Shown: positions 33,893 through 43,402 of the stretch, piece after piece
Numbering within the stretch: the stretch's first letter is position 1
Layout: every line of letters begins with the position of its first letter
Position numbers and translations under genes: made by a program
NCBI GenBank assembly: GCA_902599625.1
Contig: CACKGF010000003.1
Span: forward strand, 118,814-182,813
Direction: 5' to 3'
Length of the DNA: 64,000 nt
From: an uncultured Pelagibacteraceae bacterium
GTDB taxonomy: Bacteria > Pseudomonadota > Alphaproteobacteria > Pelagibacterales > Pelagibacteraceae
Notes under the pieces: generated by a model
Databases searched by the model: none
Seen by the model: the letters and a program-made list of their open reading frames with translations, nothing else
Told to the model about the DNA's origin: nothing

Positions 33893-35065
33893 ATGGGCTA
33901 TTCTTTTAAAACATTTTTAAAACACACTGCAAAAGATTTTCATAATCAGTCGGTAAATCCGCCTGTGGTGCGAGCATCGACTATTATTTTTAAATCCATG
34001 CAAGATATTAGAAAAACTCAAAAGAAAAATATCAAAGACCCAACTGGTGGACACTATGATTATGGAAGACAAGGAACATCAACGACACATACACTTTCAA
34101 AAATTTTAACAAAATTAGAGGAGTCTTATCATGTTTTTCTAACACCAACTGGTTTTGGCTCTGTTTTTTTAGCAATATTCAGTGTTGTAAGACCTGGGGA
34201 TGAAATAATAGTTGCTGACCCCGTTTACAGTCCAACACGATTGTTAACTAAAGATTATTTAAAAGAATTTAATATTAGCACGAAATTTTACAATCCTCAT
34301 AACCTAGATACGATTAAAAAAAATATAAGTAAAAAAACAAAACTTATATTTGTCGAGTGTCCTGGTAGTAATTCCTTTGAGTTTCAAGACTTATCGAAAA
34401 TAATTTCTATAGCAAAAAAAAAAAAGATTTTTACAGCAATTGATAATACGTGGGGAACACCATATTTTCTTAAGCCAATAAAGTTAGGTTTTGACATGTC
34501 TATTGTCTCAGCTACTAAATATTATTCCGGCCACTCTGACGTAATGGGAGGTAGTTTGGCAGTAAACAAAAAAGTTTTCAAAAAGGTTCAACTAGCTGAA
34601 AAAATCACAGGACTTAGAATGGGGCCTGACGATGCATATTTAGTAACTAGAGGTTTAAGAACCCTAGACGTAAGATTGGATAGACATCAATCTAATGCAA
34701 TGAAAGTTGCAAGTTTCTTGTCTAAAAACAAAAAAATTAAACTTTTGTATCCATTTAAAAAAGGTTCCTTAAACTACAGCCTTTGGAGAAAATATTATAA
34801 AGGAGCATCTGGTTTAATGGGTTTGAGAATTAAATCATCAAAAAAGAATGTTATAAAGTTTGTTAATTCTCTAAAATTATTTGGATATGGATATAGTTGG
34901 GGAGGCTTTGAGAGTTTGGCACTACATCAAGAAATTCGAGAACAAGGAGACAGATCTTACTTAAATCTATCAAAAGATGAACACATAGTAAGATTACATA
35001 TCGGATTAGAGGATCCAAAAGATTTGATTGAAGATTTAAGAATATCTCTTAAATTCATCAAATGA
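33893..35065 (+). CDS. metC: Cystathionine beta-lyase (PLP enzyme)
   Basis: The 390-residue product is a Cys/Met-metabolism PLP enzyme: YGRQGTSTTHTLSKIL, the PLP-contacting TPTGFGSVFLAIFSVV, VECPGSNSFE, AIDNTWGTPYFLKPI, and VSATKYYSGHSDVMGG, whose Lys forms the Schiff base. The sequence is nearest to MetC, which splits cystathionine to homocysteine; related gamma-lyases or synthases cannot be ruled out. It overlaps the MFS gene by 4 nt. SAR11 uses reduced organic sulfur, so the enzyme could also release thiols from imported sulfur amino acids. Confidence 0.85.
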   Translation: MGYSFKTFLKHTAKDFHNQSVNPPVVRASTIIFKSMQDIRKTQKKNIKDPTGGHYDYGRQGTSTTHTLSKILTKLEESYHVFLTPTGFGSVFLAIFSVVRPGDEIIVADPVYSPTRLLTKDYLKEFNISTKFYNPHNLDTIKKNISKKTKLIFVECPGSNSFEFQDLSKIISIAKKKKIFTAIDNTWGTPYFLKPIKLGFDMSIVSATKYYSGHSDVMGGSLAVNKKVFKKVQLAEKITGLRMGPDDAYLVTRGLRTLDVRLDRHQSNAMKVASFLSKNKKIKLLYPFKKGSLNYSLWRKYYKGASGLMGLRIKSSKKNVIKFVNSLKLFGYGYSWGGFESLALHQEIREQGDRSYLNLSKDEHIVRLHIGLEDPKDLIEDLRISLKFIK

Positions 35066-36282
35066 GTTCAGAAAAATTTATTCAGAATAAATTAGCTCTA
35101 ACGACGTTGATTTGTGCGTGTGTAGTAGTTTTAATGTCTTTGAGCGTAAGACAAGTTTTTGGAATGTTTTTCATTGACTTTAATAATGATTTAGGAATTT
35201 CAAATACTGAATTTGGTTTAGCTATAGGTATTCAAATGCTAGGTTGGGGACTATCTGGCCCAATTTTTGGAATTCTCGCCGACAAATATGGAGGCCACAA
35301 ATCAATTATCCTTGCATTCCTTTTTTATATCCTTGGCGTTTACCTTTTATACGCAGGTCCTAATACTGGGATTTACTTCCAAATTAGTTTAGGAGTTTTA
35401 ATTGGTATTGGTTGCGGAGGCACAGCAATTAGTATCCCAATGTCAATTGTTGGTAAACATTTCCCACTATCTAATAGAACAATCGCAATGAGCATTGTAA
35501 CAGCCGTAGGTTCTTTTGGTTATTTCCTTTCACCACTTTTTACAAATTATTCCTTACAAAGTAATGGATGGGTAAACACCCTTTTTTATTTCATGATATT
35601 TTTATCTATTGGATTAATATTTGCTTATTTTGTTAGATCTCCACGGCTAGATAAAACAAACGATGCTCACAATGATCAAGGATCTTTTGATGCTCTTAAA
35701 GAAGCATTTCGAAACAAAAGTTATATTTTGCTAGTTTCAGGATTCTTCGTATGCGGTTTTCATATTACTTTAGTTGGAACCCATGTTCCCAAGTATGTAG
35801 CAGACAGAGGTCTAGAAGATTGGACAGCAGCGATGATTTTATCTCTAATAGGTTTTTTTAATATTATTGGTTCTTTATTAAGTGGCTATTTATCTACAAA
35901 GATGAGTAAAAAAATTATCTTAAGTTCTATTTATTTTTTAAGAGGTATCTCAATTTGTTTTTTTATTTTCTTACCACCAAGCATTATTTCATCAATAATA
36001 TTTGGTGCTAGTTTTGGATTTCTGTGGCTATCCACTGTTCCAGCTACGAGTGGAATTGTAGCTCATATTTTTGGGACTAAGTATCTTGGCCTTTTATATG
36101 GTTTAGTTTTTTTAAGTCATCAATTTGGATCTTTTTTTGGTGCATATCTTGGTGGACTGTTCTATGACATATATGGTTCTTATGACCATGCGTGGTATTT
36201 AGCAATTGCATTATCTGTTTTTGCTGGCTTAATACACTTACCAATTAAAGAGCAAGCTATTGAAAGATACCAAAAAGCATAA
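35062..36282 (+). CDS. MFS transporter
   Basis: The 406-residue product has 12 membrane helices in the major facilitator pattern. After helix 2 the loop has GILADKYGGHKSII, the GxLaDrxGxr motif A, and there is an equivalent loop YLSTKMSKKIILS after helix 8. It is most like the OFA/monocarboxylate-type MFS group (RQVFGMFFIDFNNDLGIS in the N-terminus). The substrate is unknown; overlap with the metC-like gene suggests an organic acid or sulfur amino-acid breakdown product. The next gene starts 1 nt after its stop. Confidence 0.8.
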   Translation: MSSEKFIQNKLALTTLICACVVVLMSLSVRQVFGMFFIDFNNDLGISNTEFGLAIGIQMLGWGLSGPIFGILADKYGGHKSIILAFLFYILGVYLLYAGPNTGIYFQISLGVLIGIGCGGTAISIPMSIVGKHFPLSNRTIAMSIVTAVGSFGYFLSPLFTNYSLQSNGWVNTLFYFMIFLSIGLIFAYFVRSPRLDKTNDAHNDQGSFDALKEAFRNKSYILLVSGFFVCGFHITLVGTHVPKYVADRGLEDWTAAMILSLIGFFNIIGSLLSGYLSTKMSKKIILSSIYFLRGISICFFIFLPPSIISSIIFGASFGFLWLSTVPATSGIVAHIFGTKYLGLLYGLVFLSHQFGSFFGAYLGGLFYDIYGSYDHAWYLAIALSVFAGLIHLPIKEQAIERYQKA

Positions 36283-36283
36283 A

Positions 36284-37474
36284 GTGGAATTCAGTCCTTA
36301 TCTGGAAAGATTATATCAGTCGGATAAGCCAATGATTATTTATAAATTTGGAAATAAATATAAAATATTTACAGATTTTTCAAAAAAAATAATTCTTAAT
36401 AATTCAAATATAAAAGGTTTTTTAGAAAGTTTTTCAAAAAAAAAATATAGGAGAGAACAAGATTTATTTATTGGTTTTTTTGGATATGAAATATTATGTA
36501 ATTTATTAAATATAAAAGTCAAAAATCAGAAGAAAAAAAAATTTTATAAAGGAATTTTTTATAAACCAGAGACTGTAATTACAATATCTGACAAGGTAAA
36601 AATTTCATCCAATATAAAAATAAATAAATTCAATTATAAGTTTAATCCTACAAAAGTTTTAAGTCCTTTTAAAATCAATATAGATTTTAATAAGTATAAG
36701 AAAATTTTTAATTTATTTTCAAAAAAAATCAAAGAAGGTGAAACATATCAGATCAAAATTTGCACTAAGTACAAAAATAACTCAATAATAAATCCAATTA
36801 ATTTTTTCTGGAAATTAATGAAAGTAAACTCATCCCCCGAGTCGTTTATGATACGCGATAAAGATTACTCAATTGTGAGCTGCTCTCCAGAAACATTAAT
36901 TGAAAAAAAGGGTTTTAAGCTTAAAACAAAACCTATAGCTGGAACTTTAAAAAAAAACACTAAACTCAATAAGTCAAAAGCACTTAGTTTTTTTAAAAAT
37001 AATAATAAAGAAACAAAGGAACATAATATGATTGTCGACATGGAAAGAAATGATTTATCAAGGATTTGCAGGCCAGGAAGCGTAAAAATTACAAAAAAAA
37101 AATATGTCGAAGAATATAAACATCTTTTTCATTATGTTACTACTATAGAGGGTAATTTAAAAAAAAGATTTAAACTTATTAACATAATAAGATCAATGAT
37201 GCCAGGTGGATCTGTTATAGGTTGCCCAAAAATCAAAACTTTAGAGCTACTCAATGGCCAAGAAAAAGAAGATAGAAATATATTTACTGGGAGTTTTGGT
37301 TTTATAAAATTTAACAAGGACTTACGTTTTAATATTATTATAAGATCAATCTTAAATTTTAAAAATAGATCTGAGGTATCTGCTGCATCAGGAGTAGTTT
37401 TAGAAAGTTCACCAAAAAAAGAATTTAATGAAAATTTCATAAAAGCAAAATCGTTACTGGAGTTATTTAAATGA
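36284..37474 (+). CDS. Chorismate-binding synthase, PabB/TrpE-like
   Basis: The product of about 396 residues has the chorismate-binding domain: YQIKICTKYKN, SPETLIEKKG, EHNMIVDMERNDLSRIC, HYVTTIEGNL and MMPGGSVIGCPKIKTLELL with GSFGFI. It is short for TrpE (about 500) and PabB (about 450). The motif KTKPIAGTLKK has Ala where true PabB enzymes have the nucleophile Lys (PIKGT), which points to anthranilate-synthase-type chemistry, though the organisation with the glutaminase gene would suit both. An upstream TTG at 36260 lies inside the MFS gene; GTG at 36284, 1 nt after its stop, is preferred. The gene is lysine-rich and very AT-rich. Confidence 0.8.
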   Translation: MEFSPYLERLYQSDKPMIIYKFGNKYKIFTDFSKKIILNNSNIKGFLESFSKKKYRREQDLFIGFFGYEILCNLLNIKVKNQKKKKFYKGIFYKPETVITISDKVKISSNIKINKFNYKFNPTKVLSPFKINIDFNKYKKIFNLFSKKIKEGETYQIKICTKYKNNSIINPINFFWKLMKVNSSPESFMIRDKDYSIVSCSPETLIEKKGFKLKTKPIAGTLKKNTKLNKSKALSFFKNNNKETKEHNMIVDMERNDLSRICRPGSVKITKKKYVEEYKHLFHYVTTIEGNLKKRFKLINIIRSMMPGGSVIGCPKIKTLELLNGQEKEDRNIFTGSFGFIKFNKDLRFNIIIRSILNFKNRSEVSAASGVVLESSPKKEFNENFIKAKSLLELFK

Positions 37475-38028
37475 TTTATATTATCGATCACCAAGATTCG
37501 TTTACGTGGAATGTTGTACATCAATTTTCTGAATTCGAAAAAGTATACTGTTCAGATTACTTTGATATAAATTTAGGATTACTTAAGAAATCAGATGTAA
37601 TAGTTTTCTCACCTGGCCCAGGTTCACCTAAGGATTATCCAGAAACTTCAAAAATATACAATATGTTTAAAGGAAAAAAAAAAATAATAGGTATATGTTT
37701 AGGATTTCAATTAATTTTATTTAACGAGGGTGGAGTCATAAAGCAACAAAAAAAAATATTTCACGGCCATCAATCAAAAATAAAGGTAAATAGTAAAAGT
37801 AAAATATTTAAGACAAATAAAATATTTAAAATTGGTAGATATCATTCATTGAGACTGCATGAGCCTTTTAAATCAAAAAATATTAACATTACAATGCGTT
37901 GTACAGAAACAAATATCGCAATGGCTTTTGAAGACAATTTGAATAAAATTTATGGATTCCAATTTCATCCAGACTCTTTTTTAACTGAAAATGGTAAATT
38001 TTTTATTAGAAAAATTCTATCCAACTAA
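37471..38028 (+). CDS. Glutamine amidotransferase, PabA/TrpG-like
   Basis: The 185-residue class I glutaminase has the oxyanion segment FSPGPGSPKDYP, the nucleophile Cys in IIGICLGFQLIL, and the catalytic His in FQFHPDSFLTENG. The usual HPES is HPDS here, so the triad Glu is replaced by Asp; the nearby Glu (LTE) might compensate. The usual His of CLGHQ is Phe. It delivers ammonia to its partner at 36284, which it overlaps by 4 nt. Whether the pair makes anthranilate or aminodeoxychorismate depends on the partner. Confidence 0.85.
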   Translation: MIYIIDHQDSFTWNVVHQFSEFEKVYCSDYFDINLGLLKKSDVIVFSPGPGSPKDYPETSKIYNMFKGKKKIIGICLGFQLILFNEGGVIKQQKKIFHGHQSKIKVNSKSKIFKTNKIFKIGRYHSLRLHEPFKSKNINITMRCTETNIAMAFEDNLNKIYGFQFHPDSFLTENGKFFIRKILSN

Positions 38029-38111
38029 TGAATTTAAATTTATTTTTGTTAAAGATTTAAAGTTTTAAATTAAGTTCTAGTACATTTTGAAAAGCTATGT
38101 TACGTTAAGTC

Positions 38112-39437
38112 ATGGTAAAAAACTTATACAAAATAGCTAACGAAAAAAAGATAAAATATTTTTTAATAAGTTTTGTAGATTTATTTGGGGTATTAAGATC
38201 AAAATTAGTACCCAAGCGCGCTATTAAAGAAATGCAAAAAAATGGTGCAGGATTTGCTGGTTTTGCTTCTTGGTTAGATTTAACTCCCGCTGATCCTGAT
38301 GTATTTGGTGTTCCAGACCCAGAAAGTCTAATTCAATTACCTTGGAATAAGGAAGTTGGTTGGTTAGCATCTGATCTTTGGATAAATGGAAAGCCTTTAG
38401 AAGCATCTCCCAGAGTAATGTTAAAGAACCAAATTAAGAGTCTTAAAAAAAAAGGTTTTAGTATGAAATCTGGTGTGGAATGTGAATATTTTCTTGTTAC
38501 AGCTCAAGGTAATTCAATTTTAGACTCTAGAGATACTCAATCAAAACCTTGCTATGACCAATTAGCTTTAATGAGAAGATATGATTTTATTAAAGAAATT
38601 TGTGAATATATGATCGAGATGGGATGGGGTCCTTATCAGAACGATCACGAAGATGCTAACGGTCAATTCGAAATGAATTGGAATCATGACGACTGTTTGG
38701 TTACAGCAGATAGACACACTTTCTTTAAATTTATGGTTAAAACGATAGCAGAGAAATACGGGTTTAGAGCTACATTTATGCCTAAGCTCTTTAAGAATAT
38801 GACAGGAAATGGATGCCACGCACATATCTCTGTTTGGAAGGGTAAAAAAAATAAATTTTTGGATAAATCAAATGACCTAGGCTTGAGTAAAATTGCTTAT
38901 AACTTTATTGGTGGAGTGATCAAAAATGCATCATCACTATCTGCTTTTTTTAACCCATCTATAAATAGCTATAGAAGGATAAATGCCCAGCACACAAAAT
39001 CTGGTTCATCATGGTCACCAAGCAGCATTTCTTACACTGGCAATAATAGAACTCATATGATTAGAATTCCAGACCCAGGTAGATTTGAACTAAGGCTGAT
39101 GGATGGCTCCACTAATCCATATTTATTGCAAGCAAGTATAATAGCAGCTGGATTAGATGGTTTAAAAAATAACATTAATCCAGGAAGACCATTAAATTTT
39201 AACATGTATGAAGATTATAAAAAGTATCCTAACCTTCCAAAACTTCCTAATAAATTAGATCAGTCTCTAAAAAAACTGAAAGATAATAAAGATATGAATG
39301 CAGCTTTCGGCAAACAAGTGATTAATAGTTATATTAAGCTTAAAAGGGCTGAAATAAAAAATTTTAAAAAAAAGGAAATTTTCGATAAATCAAAAGCTAT
39401 TACCAAGTGGGAATTAAAAAATACATTAGATTGTTAA
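38112..39437 (+). CDS. GlnT-type glutamine synthetase / gamma-glutamylmethylamide synthetase
   Basis: The 441-residue product belongs to the GlnT/GmaS group of glutamine synthetases: FLISFVDLFGVLRSKLVP, AGFAGFASWLDLTPADPD, KSGVECEYFLVT (metal Glu), GPYQNDHEDANGQFEMNW, MTGNGCHAHISVW (ATP/metal His), and TGNNRTHMIRIPDPGRFELRL. The group contains true glutamine synthetases and GmaS, which joins methylamine to glutamate; they cannot be told apart by eye. The window's demethylating enzymes make GmaS plausible, but no mgs genes are adjacent. It converges with asnB, overlapping 4 nt. Confidence 0.82.
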   Translation: MVKNLYKIANEKKIKYFLISFVDLFGVLRSKLVPKRAIKEMQKNGAGFAGFASWLDLTPADPDVFGVPDPESLIQLPWNKEVGWLASDLWINGKPLEASPRVMLKNQIKSLKKKGFSMKSGVECEYFLVTAQGNSILDSRDTQSKPCYDQLALMRRYDFIKEICEYMIEMGWGPYQNDHEDANGQFEMNWNHDDCLVTADRHTFFKFMVKTIAEKYGFRATFMPKLFKNMTGNGCHAHISVWKGKKNKFLDKSNDLGLSKIAYNFIGGVIKNASSLSAFFNPSINSYRRINAQHTKSGSSWSPSSISYTGNNRTHMIRIPDPGRFELRLMDGSTNPYLLQASIIAAGLDGLKNNINPGRPLNFNMYEDYKKYPNLPKLPNKLDQSLKKLKDNKDMNAAFGKQVINSYIKLKRAEIKNFKKKEIFDKSKAITKWELKNTLDC

Positions 39438-41257
39438 GTGCTGATAAAAATATCATGCCATTTTTGAAACATTATTAACGACCATAATGATTTGTGATTA
39501 TATGTTTTTTTCATAAAAATATCGTTTTTATCGGTATATTTTCCATTTTTTTGATAACTATCTAAAAAGTTTGATATAAAATCATAATCAAATATTTGAT
39601 CTTTTTTTATTTTATCTTTGTGAAATAGTTCATTTTTTATATATTTAAAATTATGGTCAATGGCCTGAGACTCTAATCCCACAAAGCCTCTTTTTCTGTT
39701 ATATAAATTATCTTTTGGCAAAATTCCTTTTACAGTTTCTCTCAATAAATATTTAAAGTCTTTTTTGTTCGTTCTTAAACTATGAGGAACGGTTTGCATT
39801 AAGTTTGTTAACTCATTATCTAAAAAAGGTGCACGGGCCTCTATTTGATTTGCCATTGAAAACTTATTTGTCATGTTGCAATATTCATCTGGTAGTTGAT
39901 TTGTCAAATCTAAATTAAAGATTTTATCTCTAATATTTTTCAAATTTTCACCATTTAGCTTATTAAACATAAATCGGCAGGTATTCTCAAAATTTTCACT
40001 TTTATCAAATAATAATTTATTTTTTAAACTATCTTTGAAAAAAAACTTTCGGTCAAAAAAAAGTGTTTTAAACTGATAATAATTATTCGTAAAATTAAAG
40101 TAAGTTTTTTCTAATAGCGTCCATCTACCAAAGTTCCCAAAAAGTTCATCACCACCTAAACCTGTAAGAATAACTCCATATTTTTTCCCAGCTTCTTTAA
40201 AAACATGCCATAAAGGTAGTCCACCTCCATAAGGTTCATCGAGGTGATAAACCATCTTATCTAAATCTTTAAAATAGTCATCTTGATTAATTAAAATTTC
40301 GTTATGGTTTGTTTTAAAATAATTTGCTGCAATTCTTGACTCATATAATTCATTTAGAGGACCCTTATTATGACCATCAAATGCCAATGAATAAGTGTTT
40401 AACTTTCTTTCCTTAGACAATATTCCAACAATAGACTGTGAGTCTAAACCACCTGACAAACCACAAGCTAATGGCACATCAGAAAGAGTTGATCTTTTAA
40501 TAGAATTTTTTAAAGCAAATAATATTGACTCTGTCCATTCATCTAAATTTTTTGAATTATCTGAATGTATTTTAATATGATACCATTTTTGGATTTTAAG
40601 ATCATCACTGATTAAATCTAATTCTAAAAAATGTCCTGGTTGAAGTTTTTTGATGTCTTCAATTATTGTTTCTGGGCCTGGACACCACAAAAGACTCAGA
40701 TAATGATAAAGGCTTTGTTTGTTTATTTTTTTATTTGAATGACCACTTTTAAGGATTGATTTTAATTCTGAAGCAAAAAGAAACTTTTTATTTTTGTGTA
40801 AATAGTAAAATGGTGCTAGACCAAATCTGTCTCTGCCACAAATAAGTTTTTGTTTTTTTTTATCAAAAAATGCAAAAGCAAATGATCCATTTAAATAAGT
40901 AATTCCTTTAGTACCATAATGAATTAACAAATTTAAGAGCACTTCTGTATCAGAATTTTTAGTAAAAAATTTGATATTTTTGTTTTCTAATTGATTCCTT
41001 AGTTCTGGAGAATTTAAAATTGTCCCATTAAAAATAATTACATATCTTTCGTCTTTTGAATGCATTGGTTGAACACCTAATTCTAAATCTAAAATTGATA
41101 GTCTGCACATTTTAAGCCCAAAATTCTTTTGTGAACTAACATATTTGCCTGAGCTATTTGGACCTCTATGTTCTTGAAGCTTATTCATCTTATCAATAAT
41201 TGTATTTATATCTTCAGAAGACGAATTACTGTTATAATAGCCTACTATTCCACACAT
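39434..41257 (-). CDS. asnB: Asparagine synthetase (glutamine-hydrolysing)
   Basis: The 607-residue product starts MCGIVGYY with the Ntn Cys after Met, followed by a full glutaminase domain (GPNSSGKY, SDTEVLLNLL) and a synthetase domain with the PP-loop LACGLSGGLDSQSIVGIL near residue 265 and TGLGGDELFGNFGRW. It makes asparagine or amidates a related acid. Homologues in surface-polysaccharide clusters amidate sugar acids, and here the gene stands next to such genes, so that is an alternative. Divergent from the DegT gene with a palindrome in between. Confidence 0.85.
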   Translation of the reverse strand: MCGIVGYYNSNSSSEDINTIIDKMNKLQEHRGPNSSGKYVSSQKNFGLKMCRLSILDLELGVQPMHSKDERYVIIFNGTILNSPELRNQLENKNIKFFTKNSDTEVLLNLLIHYGTKGITYLNGSFAFAFFDKKKQKLICGRDRFGLAPFYYLHKNKKFLFASELKSILKSGHSNKKINKQSLYHYLSLLWCPGPETIIEDIKKLQPGHFLELDLISDDLKIQKWYHIKIHSDNSKNLDEWTESILFALKNSIKRSTLSDVPLACGLSGGLDSQSIVGILSKERKLNTYSLAFDGHNKGPLNELYESRIAANYFKTNHNEILINQDDYFKDLDKMVYHLDEPYGGGLPLWHVFKEAGKKYGVILTGLGGDELFGNFGRWTLLEKTYFNFTNNYYQFKTLFFDRKFFFKDSLKNKLLFDKSENFENTCRFMFNKLNGENLKNIRDKIFNLDLTNQLPDEYCNMTNKFSMANQIEARAPFLDNELTNLMQTVPHSLRTNKKDFKYLLRETVKGILPKDNLYNRKRGFVGLESQAIDHNFKYIKNELFHKDKIKKDQIFDYDFISNFLDSYQKNGKYTDKNDIFMKKTYNHKSLWSLIMFQKWHDIFIST

Positions 41258-41318
41258 GATGTTACCTAATACTGTATTTACTTTTTATTAATTTAAATTA
41301 CAACTGTAATTTTAAAAA

Positions 41319-42425
41319 ATGAAAGTTCCTTTAAGTATAACTAATCTTCAACCTCAAGAAATTAAGCTCGTTTCAGACTCTTTAAAAACTGGGTGGTTGA
41401 CACATGGAAAGCAAAATTTAATTTTTGAAAATAAGTTTTCTAACTATATAGGTGTTAAATATTCTGTGTCAATGAACTCATGTACTAGTGCTTTAGAGTG
41501 TGCTGTAAAACTTTTAAAAAAAAAAGGTGAAATTATAATTCCTAGTTGGACATGGGTATCAACTGCAAATGCCGTTATTAATGCTGGATGCAAACCCGTA
41601 TTTGCTGATATAGAACTGAATTCTAGAAACATTGATCCTAAAGAAATAAAGAAAAAAATTTCAAAAAGAACAGTCGCAGTTATTATAGTTCATTTTGGGG
41701 GCATGCCTTGCAAAATGGATGATATTAACAAAATATGTAAAAAAAAAAATATTACTTTAATTGAAGATAGCGCCGAAACTATAGGTGGTAAATATAAAAA
41801 TAAGAGAACAGGATCATTTGGTATTGGATGTTTTTCTTTTTTTCCCACCAAGAATATTACCACAACTGAAGGAGGTATGTTAACTACAAACAACCCAAAA
41901 CATTTTAACTATGTTAAAAAACTTATTGCGCATGGTATACAAAAAAATGTGAAATTTCCCTGGAAAAGAGAAGCAATCTTACCTGGGCATAATTTTAGAA
42001 TGCCAAATCATTTAGCAGCTTTAGGAGTATCTCAGCTTAGAAAATTAGATTATTTTAATAAAAAAAGAAATGAAATAGCTAAATCATATAATAAGTTTTT
42101 TAATAATTTTCCCAATATTATTGAAACTCAAAGTGTCCCAAAAAATATTAAACACTCATACCAAATGTATACTTTAAGAGTAAAAAAAAATCTTAGAAAC
42201 TCCTTTTTAAATTTCCTTAATAAAAATGATATAGAAGCATCTGTTCATTTTTTTCCACCACTTCATAAACAAAAATACCTTTCAAAATTTAATAAGAATA
42301 AATTGAAAAATACTGAGATATTAATGAATGATATAATAACTTTACCTATGTCTCCTCATTTAACAGAAAGACAAATAAAATATGTTAAAGATATATCATT
42401 AAAATGGTTAAAAAGATCTAAATGA
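41319..42425 (+). CDS. DegT/DnrJ/EryC1-family sugar aminotransferase
   Basis: The 368-residue PLP aminotransferase has the family's N-terminal GVKYSVSMNSCTSALECAV, PSWTWVSTANAVINAG, IEDSAETIGGKYKN, and the PLP Lys in SFFPTKNITTTEGGM, then HGIQKNVKFPWKR and a FRMPNHLAALGVSQLRKLD end. It aminates a nucleotide-linked keto sugar, for surface polysaccharide. It overlaps the epimerase gene by 4 nt and both read away from asnB. Confidence 0.85.
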   Translation: MKVPLSITNLQPQEIKLVSDSLKTGWLTHGKQNLIFENKFSNYIGVKYSVSMNSCTSALECAVKLLKKKGEIIIPSWTWVSTANAVINAGCKPVFADIELNSRNIDPKEIKKKISKRTVAVIIVHFGGMPCKMDDINKICKKKNITLIEDSAETIGGKYKNKRTGSFGIGCFSFFPTKNITTTEGGMLTTNNPKHFNYVKKLIAHGIQKNVKFPWKREAILPGHNFRMPNHLAALGVSQLRKLDYFNKKRNEIAKSYNKFFNNFPNIIETQSVPKNIKHSYQMYTLRVKKNLRNSFLNFLNKNDIEASVHFFPPLHKQKYLSKFNKNKLKNTEILMNDIITLPMSPHLTERQIKYVKDISLKWLKRSK

Positions 42426-43399
42426 AAAATGCTTTTATTACTGGTGGATTGGGCTTTATCGGTTCAGAGTTAGCAAAATCTTTAATAAAAAACAAAATAG
42501 TAAAAAAATGTATAATTCTAGATAATTTTGGGAGCTTCATTAATCCATTAAAAAGTAATTTTAAGGATTATCGTCAACAAAGATTAGACAATGTAAAAAA
42601 TATTTTAATTGAGAGAGGAGACGCGAGTAATGAACAAATTGTTTTAAAGCTTCTTCAGAAATATAAACCAGAGTATATTTATCACACTGCAGCATTACCG
42701 TTAGCAAAAATAGATAATTTAAACGCAAAAGAAGCTAGTATTGGATCTGTAGATGCTACAAGAAATATATTGGAGAGTTTAGTATTTGTTAAAAATAATT
42801 ATAAAAAATATAACTTTAAAAGATTTGTTTATTTTTCATCGAGTATGATCTACGGTGACTTTAAAACAAAAATTATTAATGAAAGTTCAAATGCAAATCC
42901 AAAAGAAATATATGGTACATTAAAATTGGCAGGTGAAGTAATAACAAAAGGGCTTTCAAATTATTATAACATTCCATATACAATAATAAGACCATCAGCA
43001 GTCTATGGACCAAAAGACATGAATCAAAGAGTTAGTCAGATCTTTATAAATAAAGCTATTGCAGGTTCAAATATTAATATTCATGGAAAAGATGAAAAAT
43101 TAGATTTCACGTACATTGAAGATTTAGTAAGAGGAGCAATTTTAGCTTCTACGAAAAAAAACGGAATAAACAATACTTTTAATATAACGAATGGAAGAGG
43201 AAGATCTTTGCTTGAATTTGTTGTAATATTAAAAAAGTATTTTCCAAATTTGAAGTACAAATTAAAAAGTAGAGATAAATTTCGCCCTAAAAGAGGCACT
43301 TTGTCGATCCAAAAAGCAAAAAAACTAATTGGCTACAAACCTAAGATAAGTTTAGAAGAAGGAATTAATAAATATTTAAAATTTCTTAAAAAAATTTAA
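42422..43399 (+). CDS. NAD-dependent epimerase/dehydratase
   Basis: The 325-residue extended SDR protein has the nucleotide motif ITGGLGFIGSELAKSL (GxxGxxG), YIYHTAALPLAKIDNL, the catalytic triad part VYFSSSMIYGD and the Tyr-Lys pair YGTLKLAGE, and DFTYIEDLVRGAI. It modifies a nucleotide sugar. It is coupled to the aminotransferase at 41319 and is convergent with the glycosyltransferase at 43403, so two sugar operons meet here. Confidence 0.85.
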   Translation: MKNAFITGGLGFIGSELAKSLIKNKIVKKCIILDNFGSFINPLKSNFKDYRQQRLDNVKNILIERGDASNEQIVLKLLQKYKPEYIYHTAALPLAKIDNLNAKEASIGSVDATRNILESLVFVKNNYKKYNFKRFVYFSSSMIYGDFKTKIINESSNANPKEIYGTLKLAGEVITKGLSNYYNIPYTIIRPSAVYGPKDMNQRVSQIFINKAIAGSNINIHGKDEKLDFTYIEDLVRGAILASTKKNGINNTFNITNGRGRSLLEFVVILKKYFPNLKYKLKSRDKFRPKRGTLSIQKAKKLIGYKPKISLEEGINKYLKFLKKI

Positions 43400-43402
43400 A
43401 GC

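Noticed and set aside
36260..36283. TTG start of the PabB/TrpE-like gene inside the MFS gene
   Set aside because: It would add eight mostly Lys/His residues and overlap the MFS gene by 23 nt. GTG at 36284, directly after the MFS stop, is simpler, though no strong ribosome site supports either.
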